This document shows, one piece after another, positions 27,918 through 38,200 of a stretch of 64,000 bases of DNA (within the stretch, counting starts at the first letter, position 1; every line of letters begins with the position of its first letter). The position numbers were made by a program, and so were the translations under genes. A model generated the notes under the pieces. It had not been told where the DNA came from and ran no database searches. It saw nothing but the letters and a program-made list of their open reading frames with translations. The stretch comes from Sulfuriferula nivalis (GTDB taxonomy: Bacteria; Pseudomonadota; Gammaproteobacteria; Burkholderiales; Sulfuriferulaceae), in NCBI RefSeq assembly GCF_009937995.1, contig NZ_AP021881.1:2914001-2978000 (forward strand), written 5' to 3'.

Positions 27918-28922
27918 TTAGTTCATTATTTCAATTTCTACGCGACGGTTTTCTGCGCGACCAGCTTTAGTTTTGTTACTTGCAACAGGCTTGGTTTCAC
28001 CGTAACCTTTGGTGGTCATACGGCTAGCAGCAATCCCTTTTGACTCCATATAGTTCTTAACTGTCATCGCACGCTCTTCAGACAGTTTCTGGTTATATTT
28101 AGCTTTACCAACGCTATCTGTGTAACCAGTAATCTCAACATCAATATCTGGATACTGGGTCAAACTTCTAACGTTATCATCAAGCTTTGCTTTACCTGCA
28201 GGACGTAAAGTAGCCTTGTCAAAATCAAAATTTGTTCCTTCAAAAATGACTTTGGTATGCGCTACTGGACGAGCGATTTCAGGCTGTGCAGCTGGTGCTG
28301 GCTCAGGCGCTGGCGCAGCGGCTGGAGCTGGTGCAACGTAAGGTGCTGGTGCAACATAAGGCGCTGGTGCAACTGGTTTAGGACCTATTGGGATTACCAA
28401 GCCTGCTGATATGATCCAGTCTTGTGGGCTGAAGGTGTTAGCTCCGCCAGCAACACCGTCAATATAACGATAACGGACATCAGCACGGAAAGCGATGTCA
28501 TTCTTCCATGTCATGAAACCCAGACCTGCGTTAGCAGCCAGATTATTTTCTGAAACGCCGGTATAACGTGTTTGAACATCACCCGCACCGATAATTGCAT
28601 AAGGTGAGAAAGCAGGGTCGCGGTTGAAAAAATACAAAGCATCAGCCATCACAGCAGAGTTCTGAACTCGGCCTGACGTGCTAGCACCCTTGGCATCCTG
28701 AGTGGCAAAAGTAGCATTTAATTCTATATTCCAACGATCTGAAACTGGCTTACCAATACCTATGCCTACACCATAACCATCATCCGTACCCCAGTCTTTA
28801 TCGGTAACGGTATAGTTTATAGTTGGACTGACATATAAGCGAGTATCTAGTTCTGCAGCAGCCGCTTGACCAGCCATTATTGCGCAAGAGATTGCGACGA
28901 GATTACGTAAAATAGGTGACAT
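27918..28922 (-). CDS. OmpA-family outer-membrane protein
   Basis: This 334-residue protein has a signal peptide (cleaved after about GQAAAAE), an eight-stranded beta-barrel of about 170 residues, a Pro/Ala linker with repeated PAPYVA units, and a C-terminal OmpA peptidoglycan-binding domain (FDFDKATLRPAGKAKLD, GYTDSVGKAKYNQKLSEERA, GYGETKPVASN, ENRRVEIEI). It tethers the outer membrane to the cell wall and may form a pore. It is monocistronic with its own terminator. Confidence 0.93.
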   Translation of the reverse strand: MSPILRNLVAISCAIMAGQAAAAELDTRLYVSPTINYTVTDKDWGTDDGYGVGIGIGKPVSDRWNIELNATFATQDAKGASTSGRVQNSAVMADALYFFNRDPAFSPYAIIGAGDVQTRYTGVSENNLAANAGLGFMTWKNDIAFRADVRYRYIDGVAGGANTFSPQDWIISAGLVIPIGPKPVAPAPYVAPAPYVAPAPAAAPAPEPAPAAQPEIARPVAHTKVIFEGTNFDFDKATLRPAGKAKLDDNVRSLTQYPDIDVEITGYTDSVGKAKYNQKLSEERAMTVKNYMESKGIAASRMTTKGYGETKPVASNKTKAGRAENRRVEIEIMN

Positions 28923-29204
28923 ATAATTTTCCCTTAAAATAAAAGTGTAGTCATAGTGCTATGACCACTTATGTTGCAACAAAATAGACAACTAACAAAA
29001 AACAGTAAGAACACGTTGCGGAAGCAGCGACTTGCTTCGTAGCTGTACCTATCTGAAAATGATCACTATCAATCATTTTTGAATAATCGGCTTATTCTCA
29101 AAAGCGATCTGTGCGCTAGCGCACCTAGCGCATAAAAAATTTCTGCTGCATGCCACCCCAAATCACGAACGGTGCATGCAAACTGTTAACCACGACAATA
29201 AATG

Positions 29205-29525
29205 TTATTTTTGCTCAGTCGGTACTGGAACAACAATTACTGCACCATCACCTGTTTTGCCAGTTGCACCAGTGTCACCCTGAGCACCTTGATACCCTTG
29301 CGAACCAGTTTTACCAGTGTCGCCTTGAGCACCATCATAGCCCTGCTCGCCCATTCTGCCCTGTGTCCCAGAGTCACCTTGCATGCCTGTCGCACCTTGT
29401 GGACCAGCCGGCCCTGGCACAGCGACTGGAACGGGCGTTGCTGGCACATTAACTACAGTGGGTTTATCACAACCACTTAATCCGAAAGTGGTTATTAGTG
29501 CAGCGAGTAACATGGAATATTTCAT
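29205..29525 (-). CDS. Collagen-like lipoprotein
   Basis: This 106-residue protein has a lipoprotein signal (lipobox LSGC, Cys19), a short Pro/Val stretch, then 18 uninterrupted Gly-X-Y triplets (GPA GPQ GAT GMQ ... GKT) and a short tail VIVVPVPTEQK. Such a triplet run is the collagen-like repeat, which can form a triple helix. A surface or periplasmic lipid-anchored stalk is plausible. RBS GGAG precedes the ATG. Similar short collagen-like lipoproteins exist in other proteobacteria, but no role is established. Confidence 0.8.
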   Translation of the reverse strand: MKYSMLLAALITTFGLSGCDKPTVVNVPATPVPVAVPGPAGPQGATGMQGDSGTQGRMGEQGYDGAQGDTGKTGSQGYQGAQGDTGATGKTGDGAVIVVPVPTEQK

Positions 29526-29937
29526 AATGGAGCCTCTTTTTAAAATAGATAGGGATTAGCGTACCCCAATATGGGCATTAAGTCGTAACGAAGCAGTGGT
29601 CAAATTTCGCACCCGTGAACCGCGATTTGGACTACTACGTCAGAGCAACGCTGCGGCAAGGGTAAGTTGAATTGTCGGCCAGTTCTGTACGCTGACGAAC
29701 ATAGCGCGATATTTATTATGAAAACGACGTGATTGGCAGAGCACCAGCCAAACCCCAATATGATTTCCACATATTGGGATTAATGAAGCAAAAATATACG
29801 TACTCTGTGTTCCAGCGCACAGACCAAGCATATATATCTTGATAAATTTGCAACTGGGGGCACTGAATTTGTAACGTTACTAACCCATCATCTTTAAATG
29901 AAATGCCGCCACTTCTAATCTCAAAGGCTAACTAAGT
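29526..29937. other. Intergenic stretch with one hairpin
   Basis: No convincing gene. CCCAATATG (29754-29762) and CATATTGGG (29770-29778) form a 9-bp inverted repeat with a 7-nt loop. CCCAATATGGG also occurs at about 29568. These could be regulatory sites for the GGDEF-EAL gene or the collagen-like gene. Confidence 0.35.
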
Positions 29938-32031
29938 ATGGACAAGCAGGACGACTGTGTACTGATTATCGAGAGCGACCCTGATGCGGCAGCATTTATT
30001 AGTGCCGCACTAGTAGACGCCAAAGATGGCCCATTCATTGTAGAGTGGATTACAACTCTTCAAGATGGGATAGAACGACTAAAAAAGGGGAAAGCCAAAG
30101 CAGTCTTGCTTAATATGTTTCTATCTGACAGTAAGGGCATAGAGACATTTAATAAGCTTTATGCCAGCAATAGCCAGGTTTCTATCCTGGTTCTGAGCGA
30201 TCAGGAACATGAAGAAGTGGCAAAACTAGCGATACAGTCTGGCGCGCAGGATTATCTACTAACAGGTTTCATAGATGCTCATTCGCTATCTCGGGCAATT
30301 CGTAACGTAATGGCGCGTCAAGTAGTGGAAGATGAATTGTTCCTTGAGAAAGAGCGTGCTCAGGTCACGCTTAATTCCATTGGTGACGCGGTTATCAGCA
30401 CGGATATTAATGGCAATATCACCTATCTGAATATGGTAGCCGAACACATGACAGGCTGGTCGCAGAATGAAGCCGTAGGTCAGCCGTTCACCAAGGTATT
30501 TCAACTCATTGACGGTCTCACTCGTGAGCCCTTACCCAACCCTATGGACTCAGCTGTGCAGAAGAACAAGACTGTCGGTATTGACATTGACAGCGTGCTG
30601 ATACGGAGAGATGGCGTAGAGACTTCTATTGAAGACTCTGCCGCACCCATCCGTGATCGCGGCGGTCGTGTTATTGGCGCGGTGATCGTGTTTCACGACG
30701 TCAGCGCAATTAGATTGATGGCGCTCAAAATGTCACACCAGGCTCAGCACGACTTCCTCACCGATTTACCCAATCGCTCATTATTAAATGATCGCCTTAC
30801 ACAGGCTATTTCACAAGCACACCGTAGCCAAAAACAATTGGCGGTGCTATTCATTGATCTGGATCACTTCAAGAATATCAACGATTCACTAGGGCATTTG
30901 ACTGGTGACAAACTGCTACAGTCGGTTGCTCAACGCTTGACAGCATGTGTACGCAGCTCGGATACAGTCAGTCGCCAGGGTGGCGATGAATTCATCGTGC
31001 TACTTGCCGATGTTGACCATCCTTCAGCAGCAGGGTATAGCGCCTCCAAAATACTGGCCGCATTATTAGAACAGCATAATATCGATCAACATGAGCTGAA
31101 TGTGACTATGAGCATCGGTATCAGCATCTTTCCTGATGATGGTGAAGATGCGGATACCTTACTCAAGAATGCCGATGCTGCGATGTATCATGCCAAAGAA
31201 CAAGGGCGCAACAACTACCAATTTTTCAAGCAGGAAATGAATGATAAAGTGGTAGAGCGGCTATCAGTGGAAAATGGTTTACGTCAAGCATTAGCCCGTC
31301 AAGAATTCATCCTGCATTTCCAGCCAAAAATTCATTTCAAAACTGGCCTGATTACCGGCGCAGAAGCATTAATCCGTTGGCAGCATCCGGACCGCGGGCT
31401 ACTCCATCCTCAACAATTCATCAAAATTGCCGAAGACTCCGGATTTATCATACCCATAGGTCAATGGATGCTGAAAACGGCCTGCCAACAAGCCAAAGAC
31501 TGGCAGCATGAAGGTCTGCGCCCCATCCCTGTATCGGTAAACATCTCCGCTGTAGAATTCCGTCACGACGGGTTGGTTAATAATATTCGCAACACGCTTG
31601 CGGAAACGGAAATAGAGGCAAAATATCTGGAAATCGAATTGACTGAAAGCACATTGGTTCAGGATGCCAAGTCAACCATGATAACCCTGCATGCACTAAA
31701 GGCTATAGGCGTTAAAATTGCCATTGATGATTTTGGGACCGGTTATTCCAGCCTGAGTAACCTGCGCCAATTTCCTATCGACACACTAAAAATTGACCAA
31801 TCGTTCGTGCGTGACATGATTAATGATGACGATGATGCGCTTATTGTCAGCGCCATTATCGGTCTGGGTAACAACCTGAACTTCAAAGTCAGTGCCGAGG
31901 GTGTAGAAACGCAAAAGCAACTGGCTTTCTTGCAGGCAGAACGCTGCGAAGAAGGACAAGGTTACTATTTCAACCCACCTGTCGATGCAGTCGCTTTCGC
32001 TACATTACTAGGAACCAACCACGCAGCATAG
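29938..32031 (+). CDS. REC-PAS-GGDEF-EAL cyclic-di-GMP protein
   Basis: The order in 697 residues is a receiver domain (1-125), a PAS domain (about 140-260), GGDEF (about 270-430, with intact GGDEF in RQGGDEFIVLL) and EAL (about 445-690, with EALIRW, ELTES, and DDFGTGYSSL). Both catalytic signatures are complete, so it could make and break c-di-GMP. The receiver is degenerate: the phospho-acceptor is Asn59 (AVLLNMFLSD) and the conserved Lys is replaced (YLLTGF), so it cannot be switched by ordinary phosphotransfer. It stands alone; a TAA end is followed by a gap before the glucan synthase gene. Confidence 0.93.
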   Translation: MDKQDDCVLIIESDPDAAAFISAALVDAKDGPFIVEWITTLQDGIERLKKGKAKAVLLNMFLSDSKGIETFNKLYASNSQVSILVLSDQEHEEVAKLAIQSGAQDYLLTGFIDAHSLSRAIRNVMARQVVEDELFLEKERAQVTLNSIGDAVISTDINGNITYLNMVAEHMTGWSQNEAVGQPFTKVFQLIDGLTREPLPNPMDSAVQKNKTVGIDIDSVLIRRDGVETSIEDSAAPIRDRGGRVIGAVIVFHDVSAIRLMALKMSHQAQHDFLTDLPNRSLLNDRLTQAISQAHRSQKQLAVLFIDLDHFKNINDSLGHLTGDKLLQSVAQRLTACVRSSDTVSRQGGDEFIVLLADVDHPSAAGYSASKILAALLEQHNIDQHELNVTMSIGISIFPDDGEDADTLLKNADAAMYHAKEQGRNNYQFFKQEMNDKVVERLSVENGLRQALARQEFILHFQPKIHFKTGLITGAEALIRWQHPDRGLLHPQQFIKIAEDSGFIIPIGQWMLKTACQQAKDWQHEGLRPIPVSVNISAVEFRHDGLVNNIRNTLAETEIEAKYLEIELTESTLVQDAKSTMITLHALKAIGVKIAIDDFGTGYSSLSNLRQFPIDTLKIDQSFVRDMINDDDDALIVSAIIGLGNNLNFKVSAEGVETQKQLAFLQAERCEEGQGYYFNPPVDAVAFATLLGTNHAA

Positions 32032-32103
32032 TGAAACTTTCAGCGAACCTGCCTTTACAGGCATTATCGATCACTCATCACCCAGATCATCTGTAAGTAT
32101 ATA

Positions 32104-32119
32104 TGTACGGTAACGTACA
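32104..32119. promoter_or_regulatory. Inverted repeat upstream of glucan synthase
   Basis: TGTACG-GTAA-CGTACA is a perfect 6-bp inverted repeat, about 170 bp upstream of the likely start of the ndvB-like gene. It may be an operator; no regulator is known. Confidence 0.3.
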
Positions 32120-32276
32120 GACCTACCAGAAACGCCAACCTACACTTGAATACCTTGAGCCCGGGACGTAGCGTGCGCTCGCCCATTTGCCTGGGACAGC
32201 ATATAAATCAGGCCACGAATGACGCTGGCAAATCGGCTGAAATTCATTCCGCCTGGCAAAACATGAGGAGAGTATC

Positions 32277-35200
32277 ATCAAGGAATTCAGTTTTTCGCTA
32301 AAAACACACAACTCCCTGCATAGCGATCAGGATACCGCCTTACTCAGCTCGGAACTGTTCAGCATTGAACAACTGAAGCGGCATGCGGTACTTCTGGCGG
32401 GACAGCACCTGATAGACCCACAACTGGGGATAGACAAACTGTTGCCACGACTGGCTGACAATGAACGAGTTCTGCTCTTGGCCTATAACGTCGTAACTGC
32501 TGCAGCGACTCAGGGGCAGCGACTGATGCCAGCAGAGACCTGGCTACTGGATAATTTCTACCTGATCGAACAACAAATCACGCTTGCGCGCCAACATCTG
32601 CCACGTGGCTACAGTCGGCAATTGCCACGTTTGGGTGATGGTTCATCATTTGGCTTTCCTCGCGTCTATGATTTAGCGCTGGAGTTGATTTCGCACATGG
32701 ATGGGCGTATTGATAGTGACAATACCACCCAATTTATTGCTGCTTATCAGACCGTAGCGCCATTAAAACTGGGGGAGTTGTGGGCTTTCCCTATCATGCT
32801 ACGGTTGGCGCTACTGGAGAATCTACGTCGGGTAGGCTTGCGCATCGCTCAACGGCGGGAAGAACGTGATACCGCCATCGTCTGGGCAGAACGCATGCTC
32901 GCAACGGCAGAGAAAGAACCCAAGCAACTCATCCGCTTACTGGCAGAATTTGTTAATGCCGACGTGTCGCTGACCGCTGCTTTTGTAGAAGAATTTTATG
33001 CCAGACTCCAGGCTCAAGGAGCAGTAATGGCGTTCGTTCAAACCTGGGTTGAACAACAGCTACTCGAACAGGGAGTGACCGCAGCCCGGCTATCCGAGAC
33101 CGCCAGCAGAGTCGCCGCAACTGACCAGCTATCTATCGCCAACAGCATAGGTAGCTTACGCTTCATAGGCGCTAACGACTGGCGCAACTTTGTTGAACAG
33201 CTCAGCATCGTTGAACAAATCTTATGTGAAGACCCGACAGCGATGTACGCCAACCAGGATTTTGCTACCCGCGACCGTTATCGTCACGTCATAGAAGATG
33301 TAACCAAAGGTAGCTCGCACACTGAATCAGCGGTAGCGCGCGAGGCCATCATACTTGCGCAAACTGCGGTAACGCGACTGGGCTCCAGCCATCGCAGTGC
33401 ACATATCGGCTATTACCTGATTGATGATGGGCGAAAAAGTCTGGAACAGGCTGTCGGCTGCCATATATCGTGGATATCTCGCATCAGCCGAATAGGCCGG
33501 CATTTTCGATTGTTTCTGTACCTTTTGCCTATCACGTTATTCACGGGATTAGCTACGTACTTCATGTTAACCGATATCAGCGAATTACCTCCGAATGACT
33601 GGCGTTATGGGTATTTTGCCATTGCTGGCACCATCGCTATCTCAGCACTGGTAGTCGCGCTGACGAACTGGCTGGTTACCCTGACTGTTTCGCCACGGGC
33701 TTTACCCCGACTGGATTTTTCGCAGGGCATACCTGACATTCATCGCACCATGGTCATCGTCCCCACCTTACTCAATAAGTCGCATGAGATTGACGACTTG
33801 CTTGAAGCACTGGAAATACGCTATCTGGGCAATCGCGACACCAATCTCTACTTTGCTTTACTGACCGACTTTCATGATGCACATGAGGAAATACTCCCAG
33901 ATGATAGCGCATTACTCAACTACGCCCGTGCAGCAATCAGGGTACTGAATGAAACTTACCAAGATGGTCGCCCAAATATTTTCTATCTGTTTCACCGTCC
34001 TCGGTTGTGGAATCCAGTGGAACAATTATGGATGGGCTATGAACGCAAACGTGGCAAACTGGAGCAGTTCAACGCTTTGCTGCGTGGCGGTGCGCAAACT
34101 GCGTTTTCGGTAATTGTCGGCGATCAGTCGATTTTTGCCAGTATCAAATACGTCATCACGCTAGATACTGATACACAACTTCCCCGTGATGCCGCACGCA
34201 TGCTAATAGGCAATATTGCCCACCCACTCAATCGCCCAGTCTATGATGCTAAACAGGGTCGTATCGTCGCAGGTTACGCGATCCTGCAACCACGCGCCTC
34301 GATCAGCCTGATAAGTGCTAATCAATCACGCTTTACCAAATTATTCGCGGGTGAATCAGGCATAGACCCTTATACCCGCGAAATTTCAGATGTATATCAG
34401 GATGTATTCGCGGAAGGCTCATTCATCGGCAAAGGTATCTATGATGTAGACGCTTTTCGGCAAGCGGTCGATGGTCGCTTTCCAGAGAACCTTATACTTA
34501 GCCATGATTTACTGGAAAGCGGATATGCACGATCCGCACTGGTGACGGATGTTGATCTGATAGAAGAACATCCAGCCAGCTACACCATAGAAACAAGTCG
34601 ACGCCATCGCTGGATACGCGGCGACTGGCAAATTGCAGCCTGGTTACTCCCCCGCGTACCAACGCCATCCGGACCGAAGACAAAATGGCTGGCAAATCCG
34701 CTATCAAATCTGGCTCGCTGGAAAATTCTTGATAACCTGCGACGCAGCCTGGTATCCCCAGCTTTGCTCGCCCTCCTGGCTGGCGGATGGCTATGCAGTC
34801 CTGATATTGCATGGGATTGGACACTATTGGTCATAGGCATACTGTTCCTGCCGAGTTTGCTGTCCACCATCACTGAGCTTATCCGCAGGCCTGAACAACG
34901 GGACTGGCTGTCACACTTATACCTGACTGGAAAATCTGCAACACACCCTATCACCCATGCGACACTGACCTTGGTTCTGCTTCCTTATGACACACTGATT
35001 TGTCTGGATGCAATTATACGTTCCGGTATACGCATGCTGTTTACCCACCGAGGATTGCTGCTGTGGCAACTGCCGAGTTATGCCGTTCGTAATAAACGCC
35101 ATACATTGCTCAATTTTTTTGCTGAAATGTGGGTTTCACCTGTGCTGGCCATAGTACTGAGTATGACATTGGTTGGGCTATGGATGCTGGGAGCAAGTCA

Positions 35201-38200
35201 ATTTACAGCATGGTTTGCCAGTGCGCCTATCTTGTTTTTGTGGCTGATATCGCCTGCCGTGGCCTACTGGATCAGCAAGCCATTATCATCTAACACACCC
35301 AATCTGAGCTCGGCGCAACGTACATTCCTGCGTGGATCAGCCCGTCGTACCTGGCGCTATTTCGCTGATTTCGTTGGCCCACAGGACAACTGGCTGCCAC
35401 CTGATAATTTTCAGACCCATCCAGCGCCAGTCATCGCCACACGCACCTCGCCTACCAATATCGGCATGGGGCTGCTGGCGGATCTGGCTGCCCATGATTT
35501 CGGCTACATTACTACCAGCACATGCCTGCAATTGGTCGGAAACACTCTGACCACAATGGAAAAACTGGAACGCCACCGTGGCCATTTCTACAACTGGTAC
35601 GATACCCGCAGCCTGCAAACTTTACACCCACAATATGTTTCTTCGGTAGACAGCGGCAACCTTGCTGGCGCCCTGCTGACCTTACAAGCTGGGCTAGCTG
35701 AGCTAAAAAACCAGCCTGTGCTGTCACCCAACGCACTGCAAGGATTGCAGGATACGTTGCAGGTACTGGCCGAGCAGATAGCACCCTCTCCTGCAGAAGA
35801 TTTAGCGCACAAAATCCGCTGGTTGCAAGACATGCTAAATACTGCAAAGCAACTGCCGCAGACACCCGCAGGCATAGCCATACTACTGAAAAAGCTACTA
35901 GCAGCAAGCACGGTGGTAGTAGTATGGCTAGCGGCAGACATGGATAGCGAAGCCTATTATTGGGCGCTGGCATTTGAACAGCAATGCCGGGCACTACGCG
36001 ACAGCCTTACAGCACTGATACCCGAACCATGGCATGGTGGCCACATTCCAACACTGGTAGAGCTGGCAATAGATCAGTCAGATAATGCCATCATCGCAAC
36101 AGAACAAATCACAACCATCGACAACCTGATTGATCGTTGCCGCAAATTGGCTATGATGGATTTCGAATTTCTATATGACACGTCGTGCGGGTTACTGTCC
36201 ATCGGTTACGATGTGGGGGAACGTCGCCGCGACCCATCCTGCTACGACCTCCTGGCTTCAGAAGCCAGATTGGCCAGCTTCCTGCTTATCGCAGAGGGGC
36301 AGGTAACGCAAAAGCATTGGTTCGCACTAGGTCGTTTGTTGACCAGTTATGGTGGTGCCGTGAGTCTGATTTCATGGAGCGGCTCAATGTTCGAATACCT
36401 CATGCCACAGCTGATCATGCCGAGTTATGAGAACACGCTACTGGATGAGACCTGCAAAGCTGCCGTATCACGACAGATCGAATATGGTAGACAGCGCGGG
36501 GTGCCGTGGGGAATATCCGAATCCTGTTACAACGCAACCGATGCCAATCAAGTCTATCAATATAGAGCCTTTGGCGTACCTGGGCTGGGCTTCAAGCGTG
36601 GACTCGGTGACGACCTGGTGATTGCACCCTATGCCAGCGCGCTGGCGCTAATGGTGATGCCAAGTGCTGCATGCCGTAACTTGCAGACGCTTGCAGATCT
36701 GGGCTTCCTCAGCACTTATGGATTTTATGAAGCCATCGATTACACCCCTTCGCGTGTATCCAGAGGCAAAAGTCACGTTATTGTGCGCGCTTTCATGGCG
36801 CATCATCAGGGTATGAGCCTGCTGTCCTTTGCCCATGTTTTGCTTAATCAGCCTATGCAGCGCCGGTTCATGTCTGCACCACAAGTGCAGGCAACCGAGT
36901 TACTGCTACAGGAGCGCATACCGAAAAAGAGCGCTACCTTGCAACCCCATGCCGCAGAAGTAAGCTCTGCTGCACGTCCACCTGTCGCTGAAGTCGCGGG
37001 GGTCATGCGCGTGTTTACCAATCCGAATACCATCATACCCGAGGTTCACCTGTTGTCTAACGGCAGCTGCCACGTCATGGTGACACATGCAGGCGGAGGG
37101 TACAGCCGCTGGCGCGATTTAGCCGTAACACGTTGGCGTGAGGATACAACTTCCGATTGCTGGGGCACGTTTATTTATTTGCGTGATCGTGACACTGGAC
37201 ATTACTGGTCAACTACCTACCAACCGACATTGCACAAGGCTGACCACTACGAAGCGATCTTTGTGCAAGCACGGGCTGAATACCGCCGCCGTGATTACGC
37301 AATCGAAGCCCATACTGAAGTAAGCGTCTCACCAGAAGACGATGTCATGATTCGCCGTGTCACCCTCACCAACCAATCACCCCGTATCCGCCGTATCGAA
37401 GTAACGAGCTATACGGAAGTGGTTCTGGCAGCGTTGAATGCCGATCTGGCACATCGCTCATTCAGCAACCTGTTTGTACAAACCGAAATCCTCCATGATA
37501 AGCAAGCCATATTGTGCACACGACGACGCCGTACGCCTGATGAACAGGTGCCATGGATGTTCCATCTGCTGGCAGCACCCGGGGTGGTTGCCGATACCGC
37601 CTCTTATGAAACTGACCGTGCCAAATTTATCGGGCGAGGACGCACACCTGCAAATCCGCTGGTACTTGATCACAGCAGTACCCTGTCACATTTATCACAA
37701 CAGCTATCCAATACTGATGGTTCGGTGCTTGATCCGATAGTAGCCATCCGTCGCACCGTGACTTTACAGCCAGATGAATCAGCCAGTGTACAAATCATCT
37801 CGGGTGTCGCAGATACACGCGAGGGCGCGTTGGTTATGCTGGAAAAATACTGTGACCGACACTTTGTGGAACGCGCTTTTGAAATGTCATGGTTCCAGAG
37901 TCAGGAAGTACTGCGGCATCTCAATATAGCTGAAGCCGATGCGCAAATCTATGGGCGTCTGGCCAGCTCCGTCATCTATGGCAACGCTTTGCGTCGCGCC
38001 TCACCCAGCGTCATTGCCCGCAATCGATTAAGACAGTCTGGCCTGTGGCGCTTTGCGATTTCAGGCGACTTGCCTATCGTACTGCTACGCACAGCTGACC
38101 TGAATCGTATCGACCTGGTTAAACAGGTTCTGCAGGCGCACGCCTATTGGCGCATGAAAGGTCTGATTTCGGATTTGGTAATCGTGAACGAAGATTTTTC

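Noticed and set aside
28300-28380. Tandem repeat as a CRISPR or mobile repeat
   Set aside because: It is the in-frame Pro/Ala linker (PAPYVA units) of the OmpA-family protein.
29150-29480. Plus-strand frames opposite the collagen-like gene
   Set aside because: They are by-products of the triplet-repeat composition; only the minus strand has a ribosome site, a lipoprotein signal and Gly-X-Y periodicity.
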